Shown piece by piece: positions 34,862 to 41,805 of a DNA stretch of 64,000 nt. The DNA comes from Calidifontimicrobium sp035325925. GTDB taxonomy: Bacteria > Pseudomonadota > Gammaproteobacteria > Burkholderiales > Burkholderiaceae_C. Every line of letters starts with the position of its first letter. Position 1 is the first letter of the stretch. Location: NCBI RefSeq assembly GCF_035325925.1, contig NZ_DAOKZA010000007.1, forward strand, positions 40,442 to 104,441, given 5' to 3'. A program made the translations under genes and the position numbers. Below the pieces are notes generated by a model. The model saw only the letters and a program-made list of their open reading frames with translations. It did no database searches and was not told the origin of the DNA.

Positions 34862-35461
34862 CTAGAAATTGGGTTGTAAGTCAGCCAAAGGCGCTGAGTG
34901 TGGGAAGTCCAGCGCACCGAGAAGCGCGTCCAATATCTGCATCGCGATCTCGGCGTCGGTCACGTCAGGCTGGCCAATACGCAGCGCTGTTAGGGCGCGC
35001 GCAGCTTGCAGGAGTTCGACTTGTAGCCTAGGCATCGTCGCGTCGAGGCTGTCGCCGCAGTAGTCGCGGTGGTGTTCGAGCAGGTGCTTCGGCCCGGCCG
35101 AGCGTCCATATCGGCTAGCGCGGTCGATCATGCACACCGTCTCCTTGTGGTGGTTATAGATGGCGACCGCAGCGCGCTCGGCGTAAACATGGCGCCATTT
35201 CGGTTCTGTGTGCTCGTGGGCGTCACTCGCGAACCTTGCTCGGATTGCGTCGGCCGCGGCAGCGGAGTACGGGTACGGGTCGCTCGCAGTGAATTCGATC
35301 AGACTACCCAGCAGGTCGGCGAAGGCGTCCAGGACGGTGGCAGAGGTGCCCTTTGGGCACTCGGTGTGTCGATGGAGCATTACGCCGTGGCCAGGATCTC
35401 GCACGGTTACTGTGACGGGGATGCGGGACGAGGCGAAGTAGTCATCCCAGGACGTAATCAT
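34862..35461 (-). CDS. Hypothetical protein of the element (199 aa)
   Basis: No family is recognised. The protein is His- and Ala-rich, with no signal peptide or membrane segment. A central part reads Trp-Arg-His-Val-Tyr-Ala-Glu-Arg, and the C-terminal half is helical. I start it at the ATG at 35461, which overlaps the end of the upstream HTH-like gene by 20 bases; the frame continues further upstream inside that gene but looks like a shadow there. It is the last gene of the leftward series. Confidence 0.55.
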   Translation of the reverse strand: MITSWDDYFASSRIPVTVTVRDPGHGVMLHRHTECPKGTSATVLDAFADLLGSLIEFTASDPYPYSAAAADAIRARFASDAHEHTEPKWRHVYAERAAVAIYNHHKETVCMIDRASRYGRSAGPKHLLEHHRDYCGDSLDATMPRLQVELLQAARALTALRIGQPDVTDAEIAMQILDALLGALDFPHSAPLADLQPNF

Positions 35462-35807
35462 CGTAGGTCTCCTTGGGCGGGTTGAAAACCCGCAGTGCTT
35501 CAGGAAGGGATAAGGCCGAGCGCGGGCGCCCGCGCGGGGTTCTTGGGGCTTGCGTGCCTGGCGGTAGCCACCACAGCGTGAGGCGGCGCCGGCCGTCAGG
35601 TCGACGATCCCACACACGCTCGCGATGCCAGCCAGCGATGAGTAGGTGCGCAGCGAGTGCTCGCGGCGTCAGGCCCGTGCGGCGTGCCAACTCCGTCGCG
35701 GTGCAGGGGGTGCGGGGTAGCTGCGCGACTACCTCGGCGCGGCGAAGCAGGGCGAGGCACCAGGGTGGCAATGTGGGCAGGTTAGGGGGTGATTTGTCCA
35801 TGTTCAT
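35442..35807 (-). CDS. Small helix-turn-helix-like protein of the element
   Basis: A 121-residue basic protein. A winged-helix-like segment (Thr-Ala-Thr-Glu-Leu-Ala-Arg-Arg-Thr-Gly-Leu-Thr-Pro-Arg-Ala-Leu) at about residues 37-52 is followed by an Arg-rich strand region, then a Pro/Arg-rich tail. It may be a DNA-binding regulator or replication accessory. Its start lies 28 bases from the TACGGGGTC array, so its promoter is probably within the origin candidate and may be regulated by whatever binds there. Confidence 0.6.
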   Translation of the reverse strand: MNMDKSPPNLPTLPPWCLALLRRAEVVAQLPRTPCTATELARRTGLTPRALAAHLLIAGWHRERVWDRRPDGRRRLTLWWLPPGTQAPRTPRGRPRSALSLPEALRVFNPPKETYDDYVLG

Positions 35808-35835
35808 CGCGGACCGTGCAGGGGGGGTTGGGATT

Positions 35836-36091
35836 TACGGGGTCGCTCGGCGACCCCGTAACGACCCCGTATGAAAAAATCTTTGTAAATCAACGGGTTA
35901 CGGAGATTTACGGGGTCTACGGGGTCGGCAGGCTCGCTTTTTCTCTTTCTTCCTTCTTCTCTACCCCTTTTCCTTTTTTCTAAGAAAAGAAGGATGACGA
36001 CCCCGTAGACCCCGTAAAACGCGCGCAAGTGCTTGATTCATAAGAATTTTTTGGCTACGGGGTCGTTACGGGGTCGGTAGCCGACCCCGTA
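35836..36091. other. Candidate replication origin: symmetric array of ten TACGGGGTC iterons
   Basis: Ten exact copies of the 9-mer TACGGGGTC lie within 256 bp. Forward copies start at 35836, 35909, 35918, 36056 and 36067; reverse copies start at 35852, 35863, 35999, 36008 and 36083. The order (+, - -, + +, centre, - -, + +, -) is mirror-symmetric, so two ~91-bp arms form a large imperfect inverted repeat around a 72-bp pyrimidine-rich centre. Each arm has an A/T-rich stretch. It adjoins the primase-ATPase genes, as satellite and plasmid origins do. It overlaps the last 12 codons of the ATPase gene. Confidence 0.72.
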
Positions 36092-37860
36092 ATAGCGAGC
36101 GGGCTGCCCGTCACCGACGCGCGCGCCGCTTGCCGGCAGCTGAAAAATGCCGCGCTGCGGTTGTTCGCACTCGTGAACGCCAGACTCCAGCCGAGGGCGG
36201 CAAGCGTGGGAAGGCGGTGCTCAAGCGCGCCGCGCAGCGCTCGCTCGTTGGCGGGCGGGCGGTCCCATACATGACCCGATCCCGCCCACGCGCGCAAGAC
36301 TTGAACCTCGCTGAGCAACTGCCCAAGCGTCATCGCGACCGACACGCCGCCCTGAGCGTCGAGGCTGGCGGCCCACCCTGGCGACGTGGCCCACTTCGAT
36401 GCCGGGGGCATGGCGCCTGCCTTCGCGCTCGCGGCGCGCTTGTTGACAACCTCAAGTACCGTGGAAAGCAGCGGGTCGTCCTCCGCGGCGGCAACAGCGT
36501 CGGTTCGGCGCCGGCCGTCCATCAACTCGCCGAACCACCCCGGTGCCCGCCCTAAGGACTGGTGGATCGCCTCGCCTAACTGCTCGAAGTCGACGAGACG
36601 ATGGCCGTATTGCCGTTGTCCTTGAACGACGCGCAACCTCGCTAGCCCGGCAGCCAGCAGCGTGCACACCGCGCCCAGCAGCCTGGGGTGTGCTTGTTGG
36701 AACTCTGTGCGAACGTCTTGCGCCGACTGGTATCCGCCGCTAACCACATCCAGGCGCAGCGAGATCGTGCGCGACCGCGCATCCGACCGCGTGACCACGC
36801 GCGAGATCGACGTTATGAGTACCGGTGCGAGCACATCCACGCAAGCCACGTCGTGCTGCTCGTACAAGCGCCTATGGCTGATCTGGCCGCCCGTGGCGAC
36901 TCGACACAGCAGGTCTTGCTCGTCCGGTGTGAGACGGCTGGCGTTGTCCAGATGGAGCGTGTAGCGTTGCGATGCGGCCGCCATTACGTCTGCCTCCGTA
37001 AGCCGCACGGTGGGCAGTTCGCCGCTGACGGTCGGGTCAACGATGCTCGCCAGATTCCGCGCCAGTGTCGACTTGCCAGCCCCAGCGGGTCCGAGGATTT
37101 CCAGGATGGGCTTCGGTGTCTTCGGACGCAGGCACTCGACCAGCCACACGAGCACCAGATGCTGGTCGTCGCCGTTCACGCCCCAGTGGCTCAACTGCTT
37201 GCAAAGCACCCGTGCCGCCTCGTTTGCATCGGATATCTGGGTTGGCTCAGGCAGCGTGCCCACGCCCGCGCCACGATGAAACAGCGACTCGCTTTGCGCT
37301 TCGACTTGATATCCCTCACTCGCGACGCGTACCAAGCGCCCCACATCGTCGGCCATGTCGAGCAAGACCGACTCTTGGGCGTCCCCAGCGATGCGCAGAT
37401 GAACGCGCCGCACGTCCCGGCGTCCGCGGGCCTCGTCGCGCTTGATAGCCAACAGGCCCTCTGCAACTTCCTTGGACGCCCGCTTGCCCGTGGCTTGCGC
37501 CAGCTTTGCGCGCACGTGATCGAGTGATTCCGACGCCTGCGCGTGCAGAACGTCGACCCGGCCGCCCGCACGCCGGAGCGCCAGCCTGGCGCTGCCGTGC
37601 TGGTCGATGAATACATCCAGCCCGGCCGCGACAGCGTTGCCCTGGTTCGTCTCGTGATATCGGGCGCCTAGCTTGGCTTGGCGCTGAGCCTCACGCTCGG
37701 CGGCCGGCGTCGGGGCTTCATCGTCCGGGTGGCTTACAGGCGCGGCGGCGAGTGCAACCACAGTCGCCCTGGCCGCATCTACCTGCGTGGTGTCGTCGCC
37801 TTCCCGCACTTCGCGCCGGGGTGCGCGCGCTTCGGCCAACCGTGCTTTTAACAGGCTCAT
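36055..37860 (-). CDS. SF3-like helicase/ATPase of the element
   Basis: A 601-residue protein. Walker A (Gly-Pro-Ala-Gly-Ala-Gly-Lys-Ser-Thr) lies at about residues 257-265, a Walker B-like Leu-His-Leu-Asp-Asn-Ala at 302-307, and a late Thr-Arg-Ser-Asp-Ala-Arg-Ser-Arg-Thr segment resembles the arginine-finger region of phage-type replicative ATPases. It probably unwinds the element's origin with the primase encoded just upstream, whose stop it overlaps by four bases. The start is the ATG at 37860; the longer upstream frame lies inside the primase gene. Its last codons are built from the iteron repeats. Confidence 0.78.
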   Translation of the reverse strand: MSLLKARLAEARAPRREVREGDDTTQVDAARATVVALAAAPVSHPDDEAPTPAAEREAQRQAKLGARYHETNQGNAVAAGLDVFIDQHGSARLALRRAGGRVDVLHAQASESLDHVRAKLAQATGKRASKEVAEGLLAIKRDEARGRRDVRRVHLRIAGDAQESVLLDMADDVGRLVRVASEGYQVEAQSESLFHRGAGVGTLPEPTQISDANEAARVLCKQLSHWGVNGDDQHLVLVWLVECLRPKTPKPILEILGPAGAGKSTLARNLASIVDPTVSGELPTVRLTEADVMAAASQRYTLHLDNASRLTPDEQDLLCRVATGGQISHRRLYEQHDVACVDVLAPVLITSISRVVTRSDARSRTISLRLDVVSGGYQSAQDVRTEFQQAHPRLLGAVCTLLAAGLARLRVVQGQRQYGHRLVDFEQLGEAIHQSLGRAPGWFGELMDGRRRTDAVAAAEDDPLLSTVLEVVNKRAASAKAGAMPPASKWATSPGWAASLDAQGGVSVAMTLGQLLSEVQVLRAWAGSGHVWDRPPANERALRGALEHRLPTLAALGWSLAFTSANNRSAAFFSCRQAARASVTGSPLAITGSATDPVTTP

Positions 37861-39002
37861 GCAGCGACCCCCATCACTTCGCGCACCCCCTCCCATGTCT
37901 TCGGGTGATACGCAACGAGGTACGTCCATGCGCCCTTCGTGCCATGCCATCGCCCACTGCGTACTGCATCGAGGCAAGCTGCCAGCGCGCGGTCCCGCGC
38001 CGTCTTGAACAGTGCACCTGCCGCGGCGTCCAGCCCGATATGCGACTTCCAGCGGTCAAACCTGAGCCGCGGGTCGTACTGGGGCTTGTCGTTGCCCGCA
38101 CGCCTTTCCGGGTCGGCTCTGTCCGAGAAGGTGACCGCCATCTCGCGAAGCTCGTCATGCAGGTCGCCTGCGTCGCGCGCAATTGCCGCAAGAAGGGAGA
38201 TGGCGCGGTTCCAGTCTTCGTAGTCGTTCGGGTCGAACATGCGCAACGCGTGCTCAACCTGGGCGATACATACGGACGCGACAGGCCAGATGCAAACGTT
38301 TCTCGCCGGCACCGCCCTCCGCTGCCTGCTGGATGCAACACCCCCGACAGCAATCGCAAGCGCGTGAGCACTGGCGACACCGCCCTCGACGACCCAGCGG
38401 CGCGCAAGGCGCGACCGAGACGGCGCAGCGCACCACGCGCCTTGTTGCTGGTAAAGCCGTGACCCCGTGCCGTCGGCGCCACCTTCAAACAGCAGGGCAT
38501 TCGCACCGCGCCATGCGCGTGCATACCGGCTCGAATCCAGCGCGGAGTCCACAGGAAGGGCCAGTCGCGCCCGCAAGCCCGGCTTGAGCCCGATGCTCCA
38601 ACTCGTCCACGCGACGAAGGCCACGCCGCCTTGTTTGAGTGCTCGCCCGGCCGCCTCGAACGCGTTGGGCGACAGCCCATCAAGGTCGAAGACAAGCCAC
38701 GTGGCGTCGCTGACGTGTGCAGCGCTTCGCTGTCGTCCTTCGAGCGGGCGGCCCTCTCGCTCGGCTCTCTCGCGCGTTCTGCCCACGAGTGGGGCTTCCT
38801 TCAGCGAGCACGGCACGAAGTACGGTGCGGCTTCTTTGTTCTCGACGATGGCCGGCCCGCTGGCAGGCGCCACTGCGTCGACAAGTTCACCCCACCGCGC
38901 GTCGCGCAACTCGCGAAGGGGCGCAGTGTCGAAGAAGCCCCTAAAGATCGTCACATCACCGCGCCAGGCGTCGAGCGTCATTTCGGACGCGAGATCACGC
39001 AC
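37857..39002 (-). CDS. PrimPol-type DNA primase of the element
   Basis: A 381-residue protein. The archaeo-eukaryotic primase-like motif Leu-Val-Phe-Asp-Leu-Asp-Gly-Leu lies at about residues 103-110 (Asp106 and Asp108 as metal ligands), followed by Thr-Ser-Trp-Ser and an Arg-Ala-Arg-Leu-Ala-Leu-Pro strand. Near residue 260 is a PriCT_2-like unit (Phe-Asp-Pro-Asn-Asp-Tyr-Glu-Asp-Trp). It would prime replication of the excised element. The start is a GTG at 39002, decided by a strong GGAGG site six bases upstream that lies inside the previous gene; an ATG seven codons later lacks one. Confidence 0.78.
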   Translation of the reverse strand: MRDLASEMTLDAWRGDVTIFRGFFDTAPLRELRDARWGELVDAVAPASGPAIVENKEAAPYFVPCSLKEAPLVGRTRERAEREGRPLEGRQRSAAHVSDATWLVFDLDGLSPNAFEAAGRALKQGGVAFVAWTSWSIGLKPGLRARLALPVDSALDSSRYARAWRGANALLFEGGADGTGSRLYQQQGAWCAAPSRSRLARRWVVEGGVASAHALAIAVGGVASSRQRRAVPARNVCIWPVASVCIAQVEHALRMFDPNDYEDWNRAISLLAAIARDAGDLHDELREMAVTFSDRADPERRAGNDKPQYDPRLRFDRWKSHIGLDAAAGALFKTARDRALAACLDAVRSGRWHGTKGAWTYLVAYHPKTWEGVREVMGVAA

Positions 39003-39498
39003 CGCTGACCTCCTCGATCACCACGGCAGGCGCCGTGCCGCTCAGAACGATATTTACGCTGAACGTCGACCGCGTGGGCGCCTCAGTGCGCGCGGACACC
39101 ACTCCAGCGATGCGGCTCAGCACATCGGCGACACGCACACACGTGCCCGCGGGCAGGTCGGGGCGTTGCGCGTGTTCGTGCAGTCTGTCGATTACGCAGA
39201 TCAGCGCCTCGTGGGCCTTCGCCCGCGCCAGCGTGCCATCGCCGCGCATCATCACTGCCCTGGCCTCGACCTCGGCGGCTGTATCCGGGTGCTCAAGACG
39301 CGCGCGCGCAGCCTCACTGTCGAGCCCGTGCAGCGTGGCCAGTTCTTCGAGCGTGATGACGCCGTTGGCGAATAGCGCGGCGTCCGCAACAAAGGCTGCG
39401 TTTGCCTCGGGCTGCGCAGGGAACGACAGCGGCAAGAGGTTCACGGCGCCGCCCTCCACGCCGCCCCAGGGCTCCACGAAGATGGGTCGCGCAGCCAT
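38995..39498 (-). CDS. Hypothetical protein of the element (167 aa)
   Basis: No family is recognised with confidence. A segment near residue 47 (Val-Ile-Thr-Leu-Glu-Glu-Leu-Ala-Thr-Leu-His-Gly-Leu) could be a helix-turn-helix, and the C-terminal part reads as alternating strands. It lies between the AlpA-like genes and the primase, overlapping both, so it is part of the same transcript. Its own ribosome site is weak, which suggests coupling to the upstream gene. Its final codons contain the primase's ribosome site. Confidence 0.6.
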   Translation of the reverse strand: MAARPIFVEPWGGVEGGAVNLLPLSFPAQPEANAAFVADAALFANGVITLEELATLHGLDSEAARARLEHPDTAAEVEARAVMMRGDGTLARAKAHEALICVIDRLHEHAQRPDLPAGTCVRVADVLSRIAGVVSARTEAPTRSTFSVNIVLSGTAPAVVIEEVSGA

Positions 39499-39662
39499 GA
39501 CAGCACGTCGCTGCGGCGCCAGCGGGCAAATCGTCGACCGAGCTTCACCGGCGCCGGTGCTCGCTGCTCGGCGATGGCCTTGTATAGCCCCGACTTGCTG
39601 ATTCGTGCCATCGCTTGCACCTGGCGTCGGTCAAGCCACGCTTCGGTAAGTTCGTCGGACAT
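39441..39662 (-). CDS. AlpA-like helix-turn-helix regulator 1
   Basis: A 73-residue protein with the MerR/AlpA-type helix-turn-helix used by excisionases: Asp-Arg-Arg-Gln-Val-Gln-Ala-Met, Ser-Lys-Ser-Gly-Leu-Tyr-Lys-Ala-Ile, then Pro-Val-Lys-Leu-Gly-Arg-Arg-Phe-Ala-Arg-Trp. Such proteins drive excision or switch satellite genes on in response to a helper phage. It sits 16 bases after a second gene of the same fold. Its 3' end overlaps the next gene by 58 bases. Confidence 0.78.
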   Translation of the reverse strand: MSDELTEAWLDRRQVQAMARISKSGLYKAIAEQRAPAPVKLGRRFARWRRSDVLSWLRDPSSWSPGAAWRAAP

Positions 39663-39678
39663 TCGAGCCCTCCCGTCT

Positions 39679-39891
39679 TCACGAATCGCGCTCGGCGACG
39701 CGAGCGGCGATCCACGCGTCGACCTCGGACGCGACGAAGCGAATTGAGCGCCCCAGCTTTACCGGCTTCGGAAACTCGCCCCGCGACATCAGTTCATACG
39801 CGCGCGAGCGGCTCAAGCCGGCGCGTGACCATGCGACCTCGCCGGGCTCCAGCCTCGGCACCGCTGCTGCTTCGGGCTGCACTTCGATCAT
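39679..39891 (-). CDS. AlpA-like helix-turn-helix regulator 2
   Basis: A 70-residue protein of the same fold as its downstream neighbour: Ser-Arg-Ala-Gly-Leu-Ser-Arg-Ser-Arg-Ala-Tyr-Glu-Leu, Pro-Lys-Pro-Val-Lys-Leu-Gly-Arg-Ser-Ile-Arg-Phe, and Glu-Val-Asp-Ala-Trp-Ile. This is the classical AlpA pattern. An upstream in-frame start 57 bases earlier is possible, but I chose the ATG at 39891 because it precedes the recognised domain closely. Two tandem copies suggest one acts as excisionase and the other as regulator. Confidence 0.8.
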   Translation of the reverse strand: MIEVQPEAAAVPRLEPGEVAWSRAGLSRSRAYELMSRGEFPKPVKLGRSIRFVASEVDAWIAARVAERDS

Positions 39892-39981
39892 TACGGTCCC
39901 CCAGTAAGCCCGCGGATCCCGCGGTACGCCGCAAGTCTTTTGCAGCACCCCCCCTGGGGGCGAATTCCGCCCGTAATGTCG

Positions 39982-40434
39982 CTACGTTGCGTCCTTGACC
40001 TCGTGAAGCAAGGGCACACGCCGCTCTTCACCCCGACCCACGGGCGCCCATGATGGCCCCAGCGGCGCGCTGCGCTTGATCGTCACCATAGGCCCGCGCA
40101 GCAGCTTGCGCGCGTACTGCCTCACTGTGTCCGGGTCGTTCAGGCCGTAGGCCACAGCCGCGCGTCGTGCCGCCTCGGCAAGCGACATCGCCCCGTTTCG
40201 GCGGTAGTCGTTCGCCAGCTCGGCCGCCTGCCGCGTACGGCAGTTCGAGGACGCCCTTCGCCCCGCTTTGCGACGCATGATCTCGCCCTCGAACGCGTTA
40301 CGCGGCTTCTTGGGCAGCGTGCCCGCGTAGAACGCTTCCCGTGCTTCGTCGAGCGTCGTCGCAGGCGGCGCGTACTTGAACGGCCTGCCACGCTTTGGCG
40401 CGGCCTTCCGCTGGCCGGTGCTCGTGCCGCTCAT
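39982..40434 (-). CDS. Basic hypothetical protein next to integrase (150 aa)
   Basis: A strongly basic protein with no recognised family. The N-terminus is rich in Lys and Arg (Pro-Lys-Arg-Gly-Arg-Pro-Phe-Lys). The middle holds a possible helix-turn-helix with Met-Ser-Leu-Ala-Glu-Ala-Ala-Arg-Arg and Asp-Thr-Val-Arg-Gln-Tyr-Ala-Arg-Lys. It overlaps the integrase stop by four bases (ATGA), so the two are co-translated. It may be a DNA-binding accessory factor in integration or control. Confidence 0.6.
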   Translation of the reverse strand: MSGTSTGQRKAAPKRGRPFKYAPPATTLDEAREAFYAGTLPKKPRNAFEGEIMRRKAGRRASSNCRTRQAAELANDYRRNGAMSLAEAARRAAVAYGLNDPDTVRQYARKLLRGPMVTIKRSAPLGPSWAPVGRGEERRVPLLHEVKDAT

Positions 40435-41615
40435 ACCGCCAGCGTGGCCAAAGCCGCCGCTGCGTGGTCGGCGCGCAAGTGCCCGTAGTGGCGCTCGATC
40501 ATCGCCACGCTCGTGCCGCTCAACTGGGCAACGGTGAGCAGGTCGAGCCCCTGCGTGACGAGGTCGGTGATGACGCTATGGCGCAGCGTGTACGCGGTGA
40601 CTTGTTCCCCAAGCCTGGCCGCCGCCGCTGCCTCCTTGATGGGCCACTTCCAGGCGTCCTTGCCCCACGCCTTACCGTCCGCGCGCGAGAACAGCGGCGC
40701 CGCGGGTAGCTTGTCAACCGTCTGCGCCTCGAAGAACGCTGCCGTCGACGCAGGGAGCTTGATCCTTCGATCGCGCCCGGCCTTGTCCTTGCCGATGCTC
40801 AGCACGCCGAGGCGTTTGTCGTAGCTGGCCACCGTCAGGCTTGCAAGGGCGCCCGGGCGCAGCGGGACCAGCGCCAGACCACGCAGGAACGCCCCGACGT
40901 CGGCCGGGGCCTTGTCGATCAGCGAGCGCCGCTGCCCGGCATCGAGATACGTCTCACGTCGTCCGTCGGCGTTTCTGATCGGCCGCAGTGCCACGCGCCA
41001 AGCCATGTCGCTGGTGACGTAGCCTGCATCGTGCGCGTGGTTCAACGCAGCGCGCAGCGCGACCATGTCGCGGTTGACGCTGGCCGGTGCGCGGGGCCGC
41101 ACCCGGCGCTCGCCTTCCTTGCTTCGATCAACGCGCGCAGGCGTGCTTGCGAGTCTGGTGCGCCAAGCCTCAATGCGGGGCCGGGTCAACTTTTCGAGCG
41201 GCGTATCGGCCAGGGCGGCGTCCGCGTACACCCAGCGCTCGTATCGCTTCTTGATGTCCTTGGCCGCATCCTCGCCCTTGCGCGTGCGCACGTGCTTGAG
41301 GTAGTTCTCGCAGGCAGTTCGAACGGAAATCGGCGTCGCGCTGCCCCCTCGGCCGAGGTGCGCGAACCACTCCGAAGCGGCCTTCACAGCAGCGTCGAAC
41401 CTGTCCGACGCGGGCAGATGCGCGAAGTCGCCCAAGCTGCGCTTGGTCTGCTTGCCGGTGTCAGGGTCGCGGCTGCGCGCGATCCACGTGCCGACGCTCG
41501 CGGGGCTCAGGCGCTGGAACCCGAGGTACAGCCCCTTTTGCAGCTTGGTGAAGTACGGCTCGTGACGTGGCTTGAGCTTGCTGCGGGCGGCAACCGTGCT
41601 GATCGTGGCGGGCAT
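40431..41615 (-). CDS. Tyrosine-type site-specific integrase
   Basis: A 394-residue phage-type integrase. An N-terminal arm-binding region is followed by a SAM-like core-binding domain (about 95-200) and a catalytic domain. Visible catalytic residues are Arg253 in Leu-Arg-Pro-Gly-Ala, Lys278 in the beta-hairpin, Arg345-His346 in Tyr-Thr-Leu-Arg-His-Ser and Tyr377 in His-Tyr-Gly-His-Leu. The box II His is replaced by Tyr342, a known variation. It starts 114 bases from the right att copy and reads into the element. It catalyses insertion into the 3' end of tRNA-Arg. Confidence 0.94.
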   Translation of the reverse strand: MPATISTVAARSKLKPRHEPYFTKLQKGLYLGFQRLSPASVGTWIARSRDPDTGKQTKRSLGDFAHLPASDRFDAAVKAASEWFAHLGRGGSATPISVRTACENYLKHVRTRKGEDAAKDIKKRYERWVYADAALADTPLEKLTRPRIEAWRTRLASTPARVDRSKEGERRVRPRAPASVNRDMVALRAALNHAHDAGYVTSDMAWRVALRPIRNADGRRETYLDAGQRRSLIDKAPADVGAFLRGLALVPLRPGALASLTVASYDKRLGVLSIGKDKAGRDRRIKLPASTAAFFEAQTVDKLPAAPLFSRADGKAWGKDAWKWPIKEAAAAARLGEQVTAYTLRHSVITDLVTQGLDLLTVAQLSGTSVAMIERHYGHLRADHAAAALATLAV

Positions 41616-41626
41616 GGCGGTGGGTG

Positions 41627-41647
41627 GTGGGAAAAAAGTGGGAAAAG
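41627..41647 (+). repeat. Right tandem arm-type repeat
   Basis: GTGGGAAAAAA followed directly by GTGGGAAAAG gives two units with an 11-bp period. They lie between the integrase start and the right att copy and match the left-end tandem (32784-32805) in sequence, period and orientation. They fit arm-type sites for the integrase or an AlpA-type excisionase, and may also sit in the integrase promoter. Confidence 0.5.
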
Positions 41648-41729
41648 TTTACCCACATCCACCCGCTTCCCTGTGAATCCTCTTCAGAGGGAAAAGCGGT
41701 CCATCCGCGTCCGTAGACATCCATCTTCT

Positions 41730-41779
41730 CTGCCCTCCGAAGGCAGGGGTCGGACGTTCGAACCGTCTCGGGCGCGCCA
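41730..41779 (+). repeat. Right attachment repeat (tRNA-Arg 3' fragment)
   Basis: Fifty bases are identical to the 3' part of tRNA-Arg. No 5' half is present, so this is not a functional tRNA. It marks the right boundary of the integrated element, 26 bases from the end of the dolP-like gene. Confidence 0.95.
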
Positions 41780-41805
41780 GCTTTGCCCGCGCTCGCGCGA
41801 ATCGC

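Larger units (their letters stand above)
32729..41779. mobile_element. Integrative element in tRNA-Arg, phage satellite/PICI-like
   Basis: The 9,051-bp unit runs from the end of tRNA-Arg to the end of the second att copy. It encodes an integrase, two AlpA-like regulators, several small unknown proteins, a PrimPol primase and an SF3-like ATPase, all leftward, plus an iteron-type origin candidate. A lipoprotein gene and an IS5 element are at the left end. Integrase, AlpA, primase-helicase and origin match the core of phage satellites such as PICIs. No capsid, terminase or conjugation genes are visible. The left 355 bases (32729-33083) hold a terminator and short repeats but no convincing gene. 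Confidence 0.88.

Noticed and set aside
35836..36091. CRISPR array interpretation of the TACGGGGTC repeats
   Set aside because: The repeats are 9 bp, in both orientations, with uneven spacing and no spacer-repeat rhythm or cas genes.
41730..41779. A possible second tRNA-Arg gene
   Set aside because: Only the 3' half is present. There is no acceptor 5' strand or D-arm, so it is an att duplicate, not a tRNA.
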